A stretch of 64,000 bases of DNA from Oleispirillum sp963678075 (GTDB lineage: Bacteria; Pseudomonadota; Alphaproteobacteria; Rhodospirillales; Rhodospirillaceae), in NCBI GenBank assembly GCA_963678075.2, contig CAXXPK010000008.1, positions 1-64,000 of the forward strand. The letters run 5' to 3'. The notes beneath the pieces were generated by a model, which was given only the letters and a program-made list of their open reading frames with translations, was not told the DNA's origin and ran no database searches. This document shows positions 34,474-43,002 of this stretch, piece after piece; the first letter of the stretch is position 1, and each line of letters opens with the position of its first letter. A program made the position numbers and the translations under genes.

Positions 34474-35688
34474 TTACAACCCCAAAATATGCGCTTGGAC
34501 GGGGGCGCCTTCGGGCCGGGCCGCGGCGTGTTCCATCTGGACGATGAGCGCATCGGCTACGGCAAAGGACGACAGGTGGGCGCTGTCGGAATTGCTTCCC
34601 GGCATGATGCGTAAGCCCTCCGGGGTATCGACCAGGCTGGCGCGGCTGAAGTGGCGGCGCGGGCCATTGGCACCGAGCGGCGCGGCCAACGGCAGGGTGA
34701 CAAGTCGTGGCCCAGGGGCCGGATCGCCGGCCAGGGCGCGCAGCGCCGGAACCACCAGCATGGTTGCAGTGGTCAGGGCTGAAATCGGATTGCCCGGCAG
34801 CCCGAAGAACAGCTTGTTCCCGACCTTGGCGAACATCAAAGGCTTGCCCGGCCGCATGGCGATGCGCCAGAGATCGAGCGTCACGCCGAGCTCGGCAAGC
34901 ACAGGTTTGACGAAATCACGATCGCCGACGCTGGCGCCACCGGTGGTGATGATGACATCTGCATCGCTTTCCAGCATGGCCGCAAGCCTGTCGCGCAGCA
35001 CGGCCTCATCATCGCCGGCAATCCCCATATCGGCGGTCTCGGCGACATGGGGAGCAAATAGCGCCATGAGGCCGGCGCCGTTCGAGGCGACGATCTGGTC
35101 GGTGCCGGGCAGGGTGCCTGGCGGCACCAACTCGTCTCCGGTCATCAACAGCGCAAGGCGCGGGCGGCGAGTAACGGGCAGGGCGCCATGACCGGCTGCG
35201 GCGCAAAGCGACAGGGCGGCGGGCGTCAGCCGCGTGCCCTTTTCGAGCAATTGCGCGCCATCGGCAAAATCATTGCCACGCCTGCGGATATTCTGGTCGG
35301 GTGCGGGGCGGGCAGCCAGCGTGATGGTGTCGCCATCAACCGCCACATCTTCCTGCATGACGACGGTATCGGCGGTTTCGGGCACTGGCGCGCCGGTCAT
35401 GATGCGAACGGCCTCACCGGGGCCGAGGGTGCCGGTAAAGCCGTTGCCGGCCTCCGAGCGTCCGACGACGCGGAGACCTGTTCCGGGCGTGACCGTGTCG
35501 CTGATGACGGCATAACCGTCCATGGCGCTGGAATTGAAGGGCGGCTGAGTCAGTCGGGCGGCGATCGGTTCGGCAAGACAATGGCCGACGGCTTCGCCAA
35601 GCGGGCGGGTTTCGGCATCGAGCGGCGTTGCCGCTGCGAGAATGCGCGCCAGAGCGTCATCGAAGCTCAAGAGGTTTTTAGCGGACAT
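34474..35688 (-). CDS. moeA: Molybdopterin molybdenumtransferase
   Basis: MoeA inserts molybdate into adenylylated molybdopterin to give Moco. The 404-residue protein has the N-terminal PLGEAVGHCLAEPI segment, PPFNSSAMDGYAV, the VRIMTGAPVPETADTVVMQED stretch and the MoaB-like domain with TTGGASVGDRDFVKP and FFGLPGNPIS. The ATG at 35688 follows AAGGAAA. It lies downstream of moaC in the same direction. Confidence 0.96.
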   Translation of the reverse strand: MSAKNLLSFDDALARILAAATPLDAETRPLGEAVGHCLAEPIAARLTQPPFNSSAMDGYAVISDTVTPGTGLRVVGRSEAGNGFTGTLGPGEAVRIMTGAPVPETADTVVMQEDVAVDGDTITLAARPAPDQNIRRRGNDFADGAQLLEKGTRLTPAALSLCAAAGHGALPVTRRPRLALLMTGDELVPPGTLPGTDQIVASNGAGLMALFAPHVAETADMGIAGDDEAVLRDRLAAMLESDADVIITTGGASVGDRDFVKPVLAELGVTLDLWRIAMRPGKPLMFAKVGNKLFFGLPGNPISALTTATMLVVPALRALAGDPAPGPRLVTLPLAAPLGANGPRRHFSRASLVDTPEGLRIMPGSNSDSAHLSSFAVADALIVQMEHAAARPEGAPVQAHILGL

Positions 35689-35784
35689 GTTGCTTTCCTT
35701 GTTCGTGCGCGGCGCGGTGCATGGATGATGCCGCGCTTGCCCGCGTGCACTTCGGGCATGGTCCTGCACCCCTCGCGATGCGAC

Positions 35785-36273
35785 CTAGGCGCGGCGGTAG
35801 GTGCCCGACTTGCCGCCGGATTTCTCGATCAGCATGATATCGGAAATGACCATGGTCCTGTCGAGCGCCTTGGCCATGTCATAAAGCGTCAACGCCGCCG
35901 TACTGGCGGCGGTCAGCGCCTCCATCTCGACCCCGGTCGGGCCGGTGGTCTCGGCCGTGGCGGTAATGGCGATGCCGGAGTCGCTGGCGCGGGCGATCTC
36001 GATCTCGACCCGGCTCAACGCCAGCGGATGGCAGAGCGGGATCAACTCGGAGGTCTTTTTTGCCGCCATAATGCCGGCGACCCGCGCCGTGGCCAGGGCG
36101 TCGCCCTTTTTGAGCGTGCTGCCCATCAATGCATCGATCGCTGCCTCGGTCGCAGACAGATGGGCGCCGGCAATGGCGCGGCGGCGGGTCGCGTCCTTGT
36201 CGCCGACGTCGACCATGTGAGCTTCGCCCTTCTCGTTGAGATGGGTCAGCCCGGACGGTGCCTTCGTGCTCAT
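35785..36273 (-). CDS. moaC: Cyclic pyranopterin monophosphate synthase
   Basis: MoaC, with MoaA, makes cyclic pyranopterin monophosphate, the first molybdenum cofactor intermediate. The 162-residue protein begins LTHLNEKGEAHMVDVGDK and contains LIPLCHPLALSRVEIE and GPTGVEMEALTAASTAALTLYDMAKA, all diagnostic. Its start overlaps trpC by 4 bases, a placement of Moco genes with the trp operon that is common in Hyphomicrobiales. Confidence 0.97.
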   Translation of the reverse strand: MSTKAPSGLTHLNEKGEAHMVDVGDKDATRRRAIAGAHLSATEAAIDALMGSTLKKGDALATARVAGIMAAKKTSELIPLCHPLALSRVEIEIARASDSGIAITATAETTGPTGVEMEALTAASTAALTLYDMAKALDRTMVISDIMLIEKSGGKSGTYRRA

Positions 36274-37073
36274 GCGCTTTTGCCGGTCAACAGGCGGCGT
36301 GTGGCGGCATAGACGTCGTCGTTGCGCATCAGGCTTTCACCGACCAGGAACGTGCCGATACCGGCATCCCTTTCCAGTCGCTGCAGATCGGCGTGACCGC
36401 CAATGCCGCTTTCGCTCAGAAGCAACACGTCGTCCGGCACGCCGACGGCCATGTTGATCGAGGTCTCGAGGCGCGTTTCGAAGGTCCTGAGATTGCGATT
36501 GTTGATGCCGACGAACTTGGCCCCGAGCCCCAGGGCGCGGTCCAGTTCGACAAGGTCATGGATCTCGATCAGCGCATCCATTTTCCATTCGGCGGCCGCA
36601 TCCATCAGGTACCGCGCGGCGTCGTCATTGACCAGCGCGAGGATGATGAGGATGCAGTCCGCACCCCAGGCGCGCGCTTCCACGGCCTGGTAGGTCTCGA
36701 GCATGAAGTCCTTCCTGAGAACGGGCAGGGAACTGGCCTCCCGCGTCTGCTTGAGGAACTCGCCCGAGCCCTGAAACGAGGGGTTGTCGGTCAGGACCGA
36801 CAGGCAGCTGGCGCCGCCGCGTTCATAGGCTTTGGCGATTTCGGCCGGGTCGAAGTCGGGGCGGATCAGACCCTTGGAGGGGCTGGCTTTCTTGACTTCG
36901 GCGATCAGGGCATATTCGCCGCTTTCGCGCTTTTTGACGAGCGCATCACGGAAACCGCGGGTCGGAGAGGCATCGCGCGCCTCGGCGACGATCTCGTTCC
37001 ACGGCTTCTTGTGTTTGGCTGCGGCGATTTCCTCGCGCTTGTATTCGGCGATCCGGTTGAGGATGTCGTTCAT
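36270..37073 (-). CDS. trpC: Indole-3-glycerol phosphate synthase
   Basis: TrpC closes the indole ring in tryptophan synthesis. The 267-residue TIM barrel shows ALIAEVKKASPSKGLIR near residue 55, SVLTDNPSFQGS, VLRKDFMLE, VGINNRNLRTFE and LLLSESGI. There is no fused TrpF domain. It abuts trpD by one base. Confidence 0.97.
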   Translation of the reverse strand: MNDILNRIAEYKREEIAAAKHKKPWNEIVAEARDASPTRGFRDALVKKRESGEYALIAEVKKASPSKGLIRPDFDPAEIAKAYERGGASCLSVLTDNPSFQGSGEFLKQTREASSLPVLRKDFMLETYQAVEARAWGADCILIILALVNDDAARYLMDAAAEWKMDALIEIHDLVELDRALGLGAKFVGINNRNLRTFETRLETSINMAVGVPDDVLLLSESGIGGHADLQRLERDAGIGTFLVGESLMRNDDVYAATRRLLTGKSA

Positions 37074-38090
37074 CAGGGCTGTCCGTTGGAAGTGGTGACA
37101 AGGCGGGCAAGGGTATCGCGTGCCGCGCCGGAGTCGATTTGGTCGGCGGCGCGTTTGACGCCGAGTTGAAGGTCGCCGTCTTTGCCGGCGACGATGAAGG
37201 CCGCGGCGGCGTTCAGAAGAACGATGTCGCGGTAGGGGCCGTGCCCGCCATCGAGCAGTTCGCGCATGGCGGCGGCATTATACTCGGGATCACCACCCTT
37301 GAGGTCTTCGGGGCTGGCGCGTTTCAGGCCGGCGTCCTCGGGTGTGATCTCGAAACTCCTGAGATCGCCGTCGAGAACCGAGGCGACGAAGGTCGGCCCG
37401 GTGGTGGTGATCTCGTCGAGTCCGTCGCTGCCGTTGACCACCCAGGCGGCCTGCGCCTTGTTGGCCATCAGCGCGGCGGCGACCGGTTCCACCCATTCCT
37501 TGTCGTAAACGCCGAGCAGGTAGCGCCGTACATTGGCGGGATTGGCCTGCGGTCCGAGCAGGTTGAACAGTGTCCTGACGCCCATTTCGGCGCGCACCGG
37601 CCCGACATACTTCATTGCCGGGTGATGCGACGGGGCGAACATGAAGCCGATCCCCGCCTCGCGGATGCAGGTGGCAATGGAGGAGGGCGGCAGGTCGAGC
37701 TTGACACCGAGCGCTTCCAGAACCTGAGAGGCGCCCGACTTGGAGCTGAGGGCACGGTTCCCGTGCTTGGCGACGGGTACGCCCGCCGAGGCGACGACAA
37801 TCGAGGTTGCGGTCGAGATATTGAGCGTGCCGGCGCCGTCGCCGCCGGTGCCGACAATGTCTATGGCGTCAGCGGGTGCTTCGACCGGCACCATTTTTTC
37901 GCGAAGGATCGAAACGGCGGCAGCGATCTCGCCGACGCTTTCGCCCTTGACCCGCATGCCCATGAGAAAGGCGCCGATCTGCGCTGGAGTGGCTTCGCCG
38001 CCCATGATCTCGCGCATGACAGAAACGCATGTCCTCGCCGGTCAGGTCGTGACCGTCGGCGATACGCGCGAGTGCCACCTTGATGTCCAT
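37073..38090 (-). CDS. trpD: Anthranilate phosphoribosyltransferase, frameshifted as sequenced
   Basis: TrpD transfers phosphoribose to anthranilate. The main frame begins at 38017 (MREIMGGEATPAQIGAFLMG) and contains DIVGTGGDGAGTLNIST and KHGNRALSSKSGASQVLEALG. The true start is the ATG at 38090 in another frame (MDIKVALARIADGHDLTGEDM). The frame changes at about 38,018-38,030, where the sequence looks about two bases short. Both halves are well conserved, so a sequence error is more likely than decay. Confidence 0.92.
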
Positions 38091-38113
38091 TTGCGCCTCC
38101 GAAGCTGAGTAGA

Positions 38114-38711
38114 TCAGGCTGCCCGCCCGAGATTGAAGTCCCGCGCGATGTTGAGGAAGTTCTGCAGCAGGGTATGTCCGTTCTCCGAGGCGATGCTCTC
38201 GGGGTGGAACTGTACGCCATGCACCGGATAGGACTTGTGTTGCAAGCCCATGACAACGCCATCCTCGGTGGTCGCGGTGACTTCGAGGGTGATCGGCATG
38301 GTTTCCGGTTCGACCGCCAGCGAATGATAGCGCGTGGCGATGAAGCCGGAATTGAGCCCGTGGAACACGCCCTTGCCGGTGTGGTGAATTTCCGAGGTCT
38401 TGCCGTGCATCAGCGACGGCGCGCCCACCACCTCGCCGCCGAAGGCCTGACCGATCGACTGCATGCCAAGGCACACACCGAAGATCGGGATTTCCGGCGC
38501 GAAACGCGGAATGAGCGACAGGCAGATGCCGGCCTCGTTCGGCGTGCATGGCCCCGGCGACAAAACGATGGCGTCCGGCCCGCGTTCGGCGATCTCGTCG
38601 AGTCCGATCTTGTCGTTGCGGACAACATCGAGCTTTGCCCCGAGCTCGCCCAGAAAGTGAAACGAGATTGTAGGTGAAGCTGTCGTAGTTATCGATGACA
38701 AGTACGTTCAT
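38114..38711 (-). CDS. trpG: Anthranilate synthase component II, frameshifted as sequenced
   Basis: TrpG is the glutamine amidotransferase subunit that supplies ammonia to TrpE. The conserved start MNVLVIDNYDSFTYNLV at 38711 is in a different frame from the rest, which carries LSPGPCTPNEAG, GVCLGMQSIGQAFGG with the catalytic Cys, and the GVQFHPESI catalytic His/Glu. One extra T in a GTTT run near 38,668 explains the shift; removing it restores the FLGELGA sequence. Confidence 0.92.
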
Positions 38712-38720
38712 TATGTCTAT

Positions 38721-38942
38721 CTACCTAAGTCGTGAAATAGATAGGGATGGTGGGGTTTGGATATTCATAAACGTAATTGTCACTCTGGTAATACTTCGCG
38801 TCGCCGTCTGATACGCGTGCCAATACCCATCGACTATACTGTATATTGGATTGTCGTTCGATTTTTCGTAAACGATGGCATCAATGCTATAAAGCATCGC
38901 CTTGTGAGTTTCATATTCATAATAGAATGTCGTGGTCGACAT
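38721..38942 (-). CDS. Hypothetical small protein between trpE and trpG
   Basis: A 73-codon minus-strand frame starts two bases after the trpE stop and ends just before trpG. It begins MSTTTFYYEYETHKAMLY and is rich in Tyr, Thr and Ile. The stretch is visibly AT-richer than the trp genes around it. No domain is recognised. It could be a real coupled gene, a leader-like spacer or low-quality sequence; both neighbours downstream carry indels. Confidence 0.35.
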   Translation of the reverse strand: MSTTTFYYEYETHKAMLYSIDAIVYEKSNDNPIYSIVDGYWHAYQTATRSITRVTITFMNIQTPPSLSISRLR

Positions 38943-38944
38943 GG

Positions 38945-40459
38945 CTATTGTCCGATCCGAGCTTCTCCGGCATAGCGTAGCGCCTCTTCGGCGGCACTGA
39001 AAAGAGCACGGGCCTTGTTTTCGCACTCGAGCTGTTCGAGGCGGGGCTGGCTGTCGGCGACGATGCCGGCCCCGGCCTGCACATGCAGCTTGCCATCGGC
39101 GAGGATGGCGGTCCTGAGCACGATGCAGGTGTCGAGCGTGCCGTCGGCGCCGAAATAGCCCACGCAGCCGCCATAGATGCCGCGGCGCGATTTTTCCAGC
39201 TCGTCGATGATCTCCATGGCCCGGACCTTGGGCGCACCGGAAACCGTGCCGGCCGGGAAGCCGGCCGACAGCGCATCGATAACGTCCTTGTCCGGCGCAA
39301 GTGTGCCGATAACGTTGGAGACGATGTGCATGACGTGGGAATAATATTCCAGAAAGTATTTGTCGGTGACCTTGACCGTGCCGATCTCGGCGACGCGGCC
39401 GACATCGTTGCGCCCGAGATCGAGCAACATCAGGTGTTCGCTCAATTCCTTGGGGTCGGCCATCAACTCGTCTGCCAGGGCCTTGTCGTCTTCCGGCGTA
39501 GCGCCGCGGCGGCGGGTGCCGGCGATCGGGCGGATGGTAACGGTCTTGTCCTTGTCGACCCGTACAAGGATTTCCGGACTCGATCCGGCAACGGAGAACG
39601 AACCGAAATCGAGGAAATACATATAGGGAGACGGATTTGTGCGCCGCAGCGCCCGGTAGAGCGCGGTCGGCGGCAGGTCGAAATCGGCCGAAAAGCGCTG
39701 CGATAGCACCACCTGGAAGATATCGCCGGCCTTGATGTAGGTTTTGGCCGCGTCGACCATCGCCTTGTATTCGTCCGGCGTCGTGTTCGAGGTGATCGCG
39801 ATGTTTTCGGTGTCGTAATCGTCCGGCGCGCGCGTGATCGGGCGTTCGAGCCGGACCATGGCGTCGTCGATGCGGGCGAGGGCGGCCTCATGGGCCTGCC
39901 TGGCCGTCACGCCGTCGCGCGGATAGGCCGGCGCCGTTAGATAGAGTTCGTCCTTGAGGATGTCGAACACGGCCAGAAGCCCGGGCCGCATCAGCAGGGC
40001 ATCGGGCTGGCCCATCTCGTCGGGATTGGTATCCGGCAGCGCTTCCATCTGCCGTACCATGTCATAGCCCAGATACCCCCACATGCCGGCAGACGACGGC
40101 GGCAAGCCTTCGGGGATATCGGCCTGGGATTCGGCGATCAGCATGCGCAGCGCGGCGAGCGGCGGCATGTCGATGGGCTCGAAGGCGTCCGGGTTTGCCT
40201 TGACCTGGCGATTGACCGCCGGCACGCCGTCCTTGACCCTGATCATCATGTCCGGCTCGGTGCCGATCATCGAGTAGCGGGCGCGTGTCGTGCCGCCGAC
40301 GACGGATTCGAGCAGGAACGTGTTGGTCCGGCCTTCGGCCAGCTTCAGGTAGATGCCGACAGGTGTGTCGAGATCGGCGACAATGCGGCGCCACACGATC
40401 TGCGCCCGTCCTGCCTCATACCCACGTGCAAACTCGGCAAAGCCATCGCTGTCGCTCAT
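38945..40459 (-). CDS. trpE: Anthranilate synthase component I
   Basis: TrpE makes anthranilate from chorismate with ammonia delivered by TrpG. The 504-residue protein has the N-terminal allosteric region (LLESVVGG), the chorismate-binding core with IRPIAGTRRRG, LDLGRNDVGRV, VSGAPKVRAMEIIDELE and GCVGYFGADGTLDTCI. It starts 7 bases after ppiD and reads without a break. Confidence 0.97.
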   Translation of the reverse strand: MSDSDGFAEFARGYEAGRAQIVWRRIVADLDTPVGIYLKLAEGRTNTFLLESVVGGTTRARYSMIGTEPDMMIRVKDGVPAVNRQVKANPDAFEPIDMPPLAALRMLIAESQADIPEGLPPSSAGMWGYLGYDMVRQMEALPDTNPDEMGQPDALLMRPGLLAVFDILKDELYLTAPAYPRDGVTARQAHEAALARIDDAMVRLERPITRAPDDYDTENIAITSNTTPDEYKAMVDAAKTYIKAGDIFQVVLSQRFSADFDLPPTALYRALRRTNPSPYMYFLDFGSFSVAGSSPEILVRVDKDKTVTIRPIAGTRRRGATPEDDKALADELMADPKELSEHLMLLDLGRNDVGRVAEIGTVKVTDKYFLEYYSHVMHIVSNVIGTLAPDKDVIDALSAGFPAGTVSGAPKVRAMEIIDELEKSRRGIYGGCVGYFGADGTLDTCIVLRTAILADGKLHVQAGAGIVADSQPRLEQLECENKARALFSAAEEALRYAGEARIGQ

Positions 40460-40465
40460 CTTGCC

Positions 40466-41673
40466 TCAGTTTCCGGTCGGCGCGCCGACGATATTTGCCA
40501 GCGTGTTCTGGAAATGCTCATACCGGTATCAGATCTCAGACCGGCGACGAATTCGGCATAGATGGTATCGCGCCAACCGCTGGTCACATAGTCGACCGCC
40601 TGTGCGGGCGGTTCGCCCGTCGCCGGCGTCACGTTGGAGACTGTGAACACGACGTAGTTGCCGTTGCTGTTGACGGCAACGGAGTCCAGGTCGCTCGATC
40701 CGGCGAAAACTGCCGATGCAACGGCGGAATCGATCGGGAGTTCTGGAGACCGCCACGGTTGAAGCTGGGCGAGGTGGTGGTGAACGTGTTGCGCGCGGCG
40801 GCGACCTCGTCGATGCTCTTGCCCGCCTTGATGGCGGCCAGATCTTCATCGGCGGCGGCTTTCAGGGCCTTTTGGTGCGGTCCTCGACCAGGGTGGTTTT
40901 GATCTGGTCGCGCACTTCGTCAATCGTCTGATTGCGGGCGTCGGTGATCTTCTCGAGGTCGAACCAGACGTTGATGCTCGATGAAACGGCAATGGACGGG
41001 GCGAGGGCGCCCATATCGGTCGAGAACACCTGGGTGGCGACTCTGGCGTCGGCATCGGTCGGGATGTCGGAAATGACCGAGAGTTCGGCGCCGGACGCTG
41101 TCAGGCTCACTTCGGAGACATCGAGATTGAACTTCTTGGCGATATCTTCGATTGGAGTGAAGGCGGCACGCAGTTCCTCGATGCCGTCGAGAACTTCGGC
41201 ATACTTGTCCCGTGCCTGCTTCTGCTTTAGACGCTTTTCGATGTCGGGGCGTGCTTCCTCAAGTGTCTCGACACGGGCAGGGTTGATCTTGTCGACCGTG
41301 ACGGCGCGGGTGCCCAGCGCGCCGGGCACCAGGGCGAACTCGCCCTCCTTGAGCCCGAAGGCCGTGTCGGCAAGCGTGCTATCGGTGATGTCGCCGCGGG
41401 CGAGCGTGCCCAGATCGGTCGGCGTCACCCCGTTTGCGTTGACCAGTTCGTCAAAACTCCGTCCTGCCGTCTGACCCGCCTCGAAGGCGGCCTTCTGCTC
41501 GTCGTTGAGCACGACCTGGCGAATGGCACGGGTCTCGTTCACTGACAAGCTCGCTTGGACTTTTCGTATTCGGCCTTGACCTGCTCTTCGGTGACCGTCT
41601 CGTTGCGGGCGAGTGCATCATTGGTCAAGACGATGAATCTGGCGGTGCCAGCCACGTTGCGGTCGGAACGGAA
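40466..41673 (-). CDS. ppiD: PpiD/SurA-like periplasmic chaperone, truncated at the join and frameshifted
   Basis: PpiD is a membrane-anchored periplasmic folding factor with a parvulin domain; in Hyphomicrobiales it precedes trpE. The remaining part runs from FRSDRNVAGTARF at 41,673 to an ending QNTLANIVGAPTGN with a stop at 40466. Four single-base indels break it, near 41,550 (missing G), 40,873 (missing A in a run), 40,742 and 40,520. Each correction restores a sensible protein. The N-terminal membrane anchor and first domain are lost at the join with flgE. Confidence 0.85.
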
Positions 41674-41685
41674 GTCGTGGTGGAG
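41660..41685. other. Breakpoint between two unrelated genomic segments
   Basis: Minus-strand ppiD stops making sense upstream of about 41,673, and plus-strand flgE begins mid-gene at about 41,674. No IS end, tRNA, direct repeat or integrase lies at the join. Gene content changes from a Hyphomicrobiales housekeeping block to a Rhodospirillales flagellar cluster. This is best read as a chimeric assembly. Confidence 0.85.
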
Positions 41686-42927
41686 GTCGACATTCACTCC
41701 TCGACCAGCACTTCGGACGTGATCAGCAACCTCAAAACCGCGATCGACGCCAACATCCGTGACTCCAATCGCTTCGTCGCCAACGGCGCGAAGATGGACA
41801 TCATCCAGTCGGCGGCGGGCGACGAATTGACGGTCAATGCCTCCAGCTGCCTGACCTGCTTGCAGTCCCAGGCCAACCCCAACGCCGCCACCGGCATCCC
41901 GACCGGCATCTACACCATCCCGACGATCGACGACGCCCTGAAGAACATCGCCCGTTTCGACCTGAGCAACATTCCAGCCGATAACAACATCATCACCATC
42001 AACGGGGTCGATTTCGAATTCGACACCAACGGCAGCGGCGTCACCACCGGCGACGTGACCGTCAACATCAACGGCATGACCGATCCCGCGGACGTGATCT
42101 CGGCCCTGAAGACGGCAATCGAGGCCAAATTGGCGGAACCCAACCGCTTCGTCGCCAGCGGTCGTTCCCTGAACATCTATCAGACCAGCTCCGGCGCCGA
42201 CATCATCTACGACGTCACCGCGACGCCCCTGGCCACCGCCACCTACACCTCGGCGGGCGCCACCTCCACCGCCGACTCCAACACCGTGGCCAACTCGTTC
42301 GCCTTCAACGGTGTCTCCAACGCCGAAAACGGTCACATCGTCCCGGCGGTGCGCTTCAACGCCGACGGCACGCCGAAGTACTTCAACGTCAGCAGCGTCG
42401 AGATCGAATGGGCGAACGGCGCCGAAAACATGGAAGAGACGGTGAAGAACGGCCAGAACGTCGACCTGCGCATCGACCTGTTCTTCGGCAACCCCTCGAC
42501 CGCCGCCGGCCTGACCCACTTGGCCGGCGTTTTCGCGCCGAACTACATCAACCAGGACGGCGCCAAGTTCGGCAGCTACGCCGGTGTCTCAATCGGCTCC
42601 GACGGCATCGTCACCGCCCTGTTCAACAACGGAAAAAGCCACCCCGTCGCGCAGATCCCGGTGGCCACCTTCGTCAACCCCAACAGCATGGAAGCCCACA
42701 CCGGCAACATGTGGATCGAAACCGACGGATCCGGCCAGCCGACCGTGCGGACCGCCGGTTCGGGCCGCGCCGGGACCATCAACTCGGCCTCGTTGGAAGC
42801 CTCGACCGTCGATCTGGGAACCGAGTTCACCAACATGATCACCACGCAGCGCGCTTATTCCGCCGCCGCCAAGGTGATCACCTCGGCCGACGAAATGCTG
42901 GACGAACTGGTCCGCATCAAGCGGTAA
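41674..42927 (+). CDS. flgE: Flagellar hook protein FlgE, N-terminus missing at the join
   Basis: FlgE polymerises into the flagellar hook. About 417 C-terminal residues remain. The conserved end LEASTVDLGTEFTNMITTQRAYSAAAKVITSADEMLDELVRIKR-type sequence (written here only in part) is the D0 coiled-coil of hook proteins. The middle carries two similar segments, SDVISNLKTAIDANI and ADVISALKTAIEAKL, each followed by NRFVA. The N-terminal D0/D1 region is absent because of the breakpoint. Confidence 0.88.
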   Translation, partial: VVVEVDIHSSTSTSDVISNLKTAIDANIRDSNRFVANGAKMDIIQSAAGDELTVNASSCLTCLQSQANPNAATGIPTGIYTIPTIDDALKNIARFDLSNIPADNNIITINGVDFEFDTNGSGVTTGDVTVNINGMTDPADVISALKTAIEAKLAEPNRFVASGRSLNIYQTSSGADIIYDVTATPLATATYTSAGATSTADSNTVANSFAFNGVSNAENGHIVPAVRFNADGTPKYFNVSSVEIEWANGAENMEETVKNGQNVDLRIDLFFGNPSTAAGLTHLAGVFAPNYINQDGAKFGSYAGVSIGSDGIVTALFNNGKSHPVAQIPVATFVNPNSMEAHTGNMWIETDGSGQPTVRTAGSGRAGTINSASLEASTVDLGTEFTNMITTQRAYSAAAKVITSADEMLDELVRIKR

Positions 42928-42948
42928 GACGAACCGCGACGGCAGACC

Positions 42949-42986
42949 ATCGCCAACGGCCCCGCTTCGGCGGGGCCGTTGGCGAT
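42949..42986. terminator. 17-bp perfect hairpin with UUCG loop between flgE and the J-domain gene
   Basis: ATCGCCAACGGCCCCGC pairs perfectly with the opposite arm around TTCG, an exceptionally stable tetraloop. It sits between two convergent genes. There is no T-run on either side, so it may stop RNA decay or pair with Rho, or act as a bidirectional terminator. Confidence 0.7.
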
Positions 42987-43002
42987 CGGGGAAGGATCGG
43001 AA

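Noticed and set aside
34474..35688. Molybdenum cofactor riboswitch near moeA or moaC
   Set aside because: The upstream stretches are short (96 bases before moeA, 4-base overlap before moaC) and no such fold was evident.
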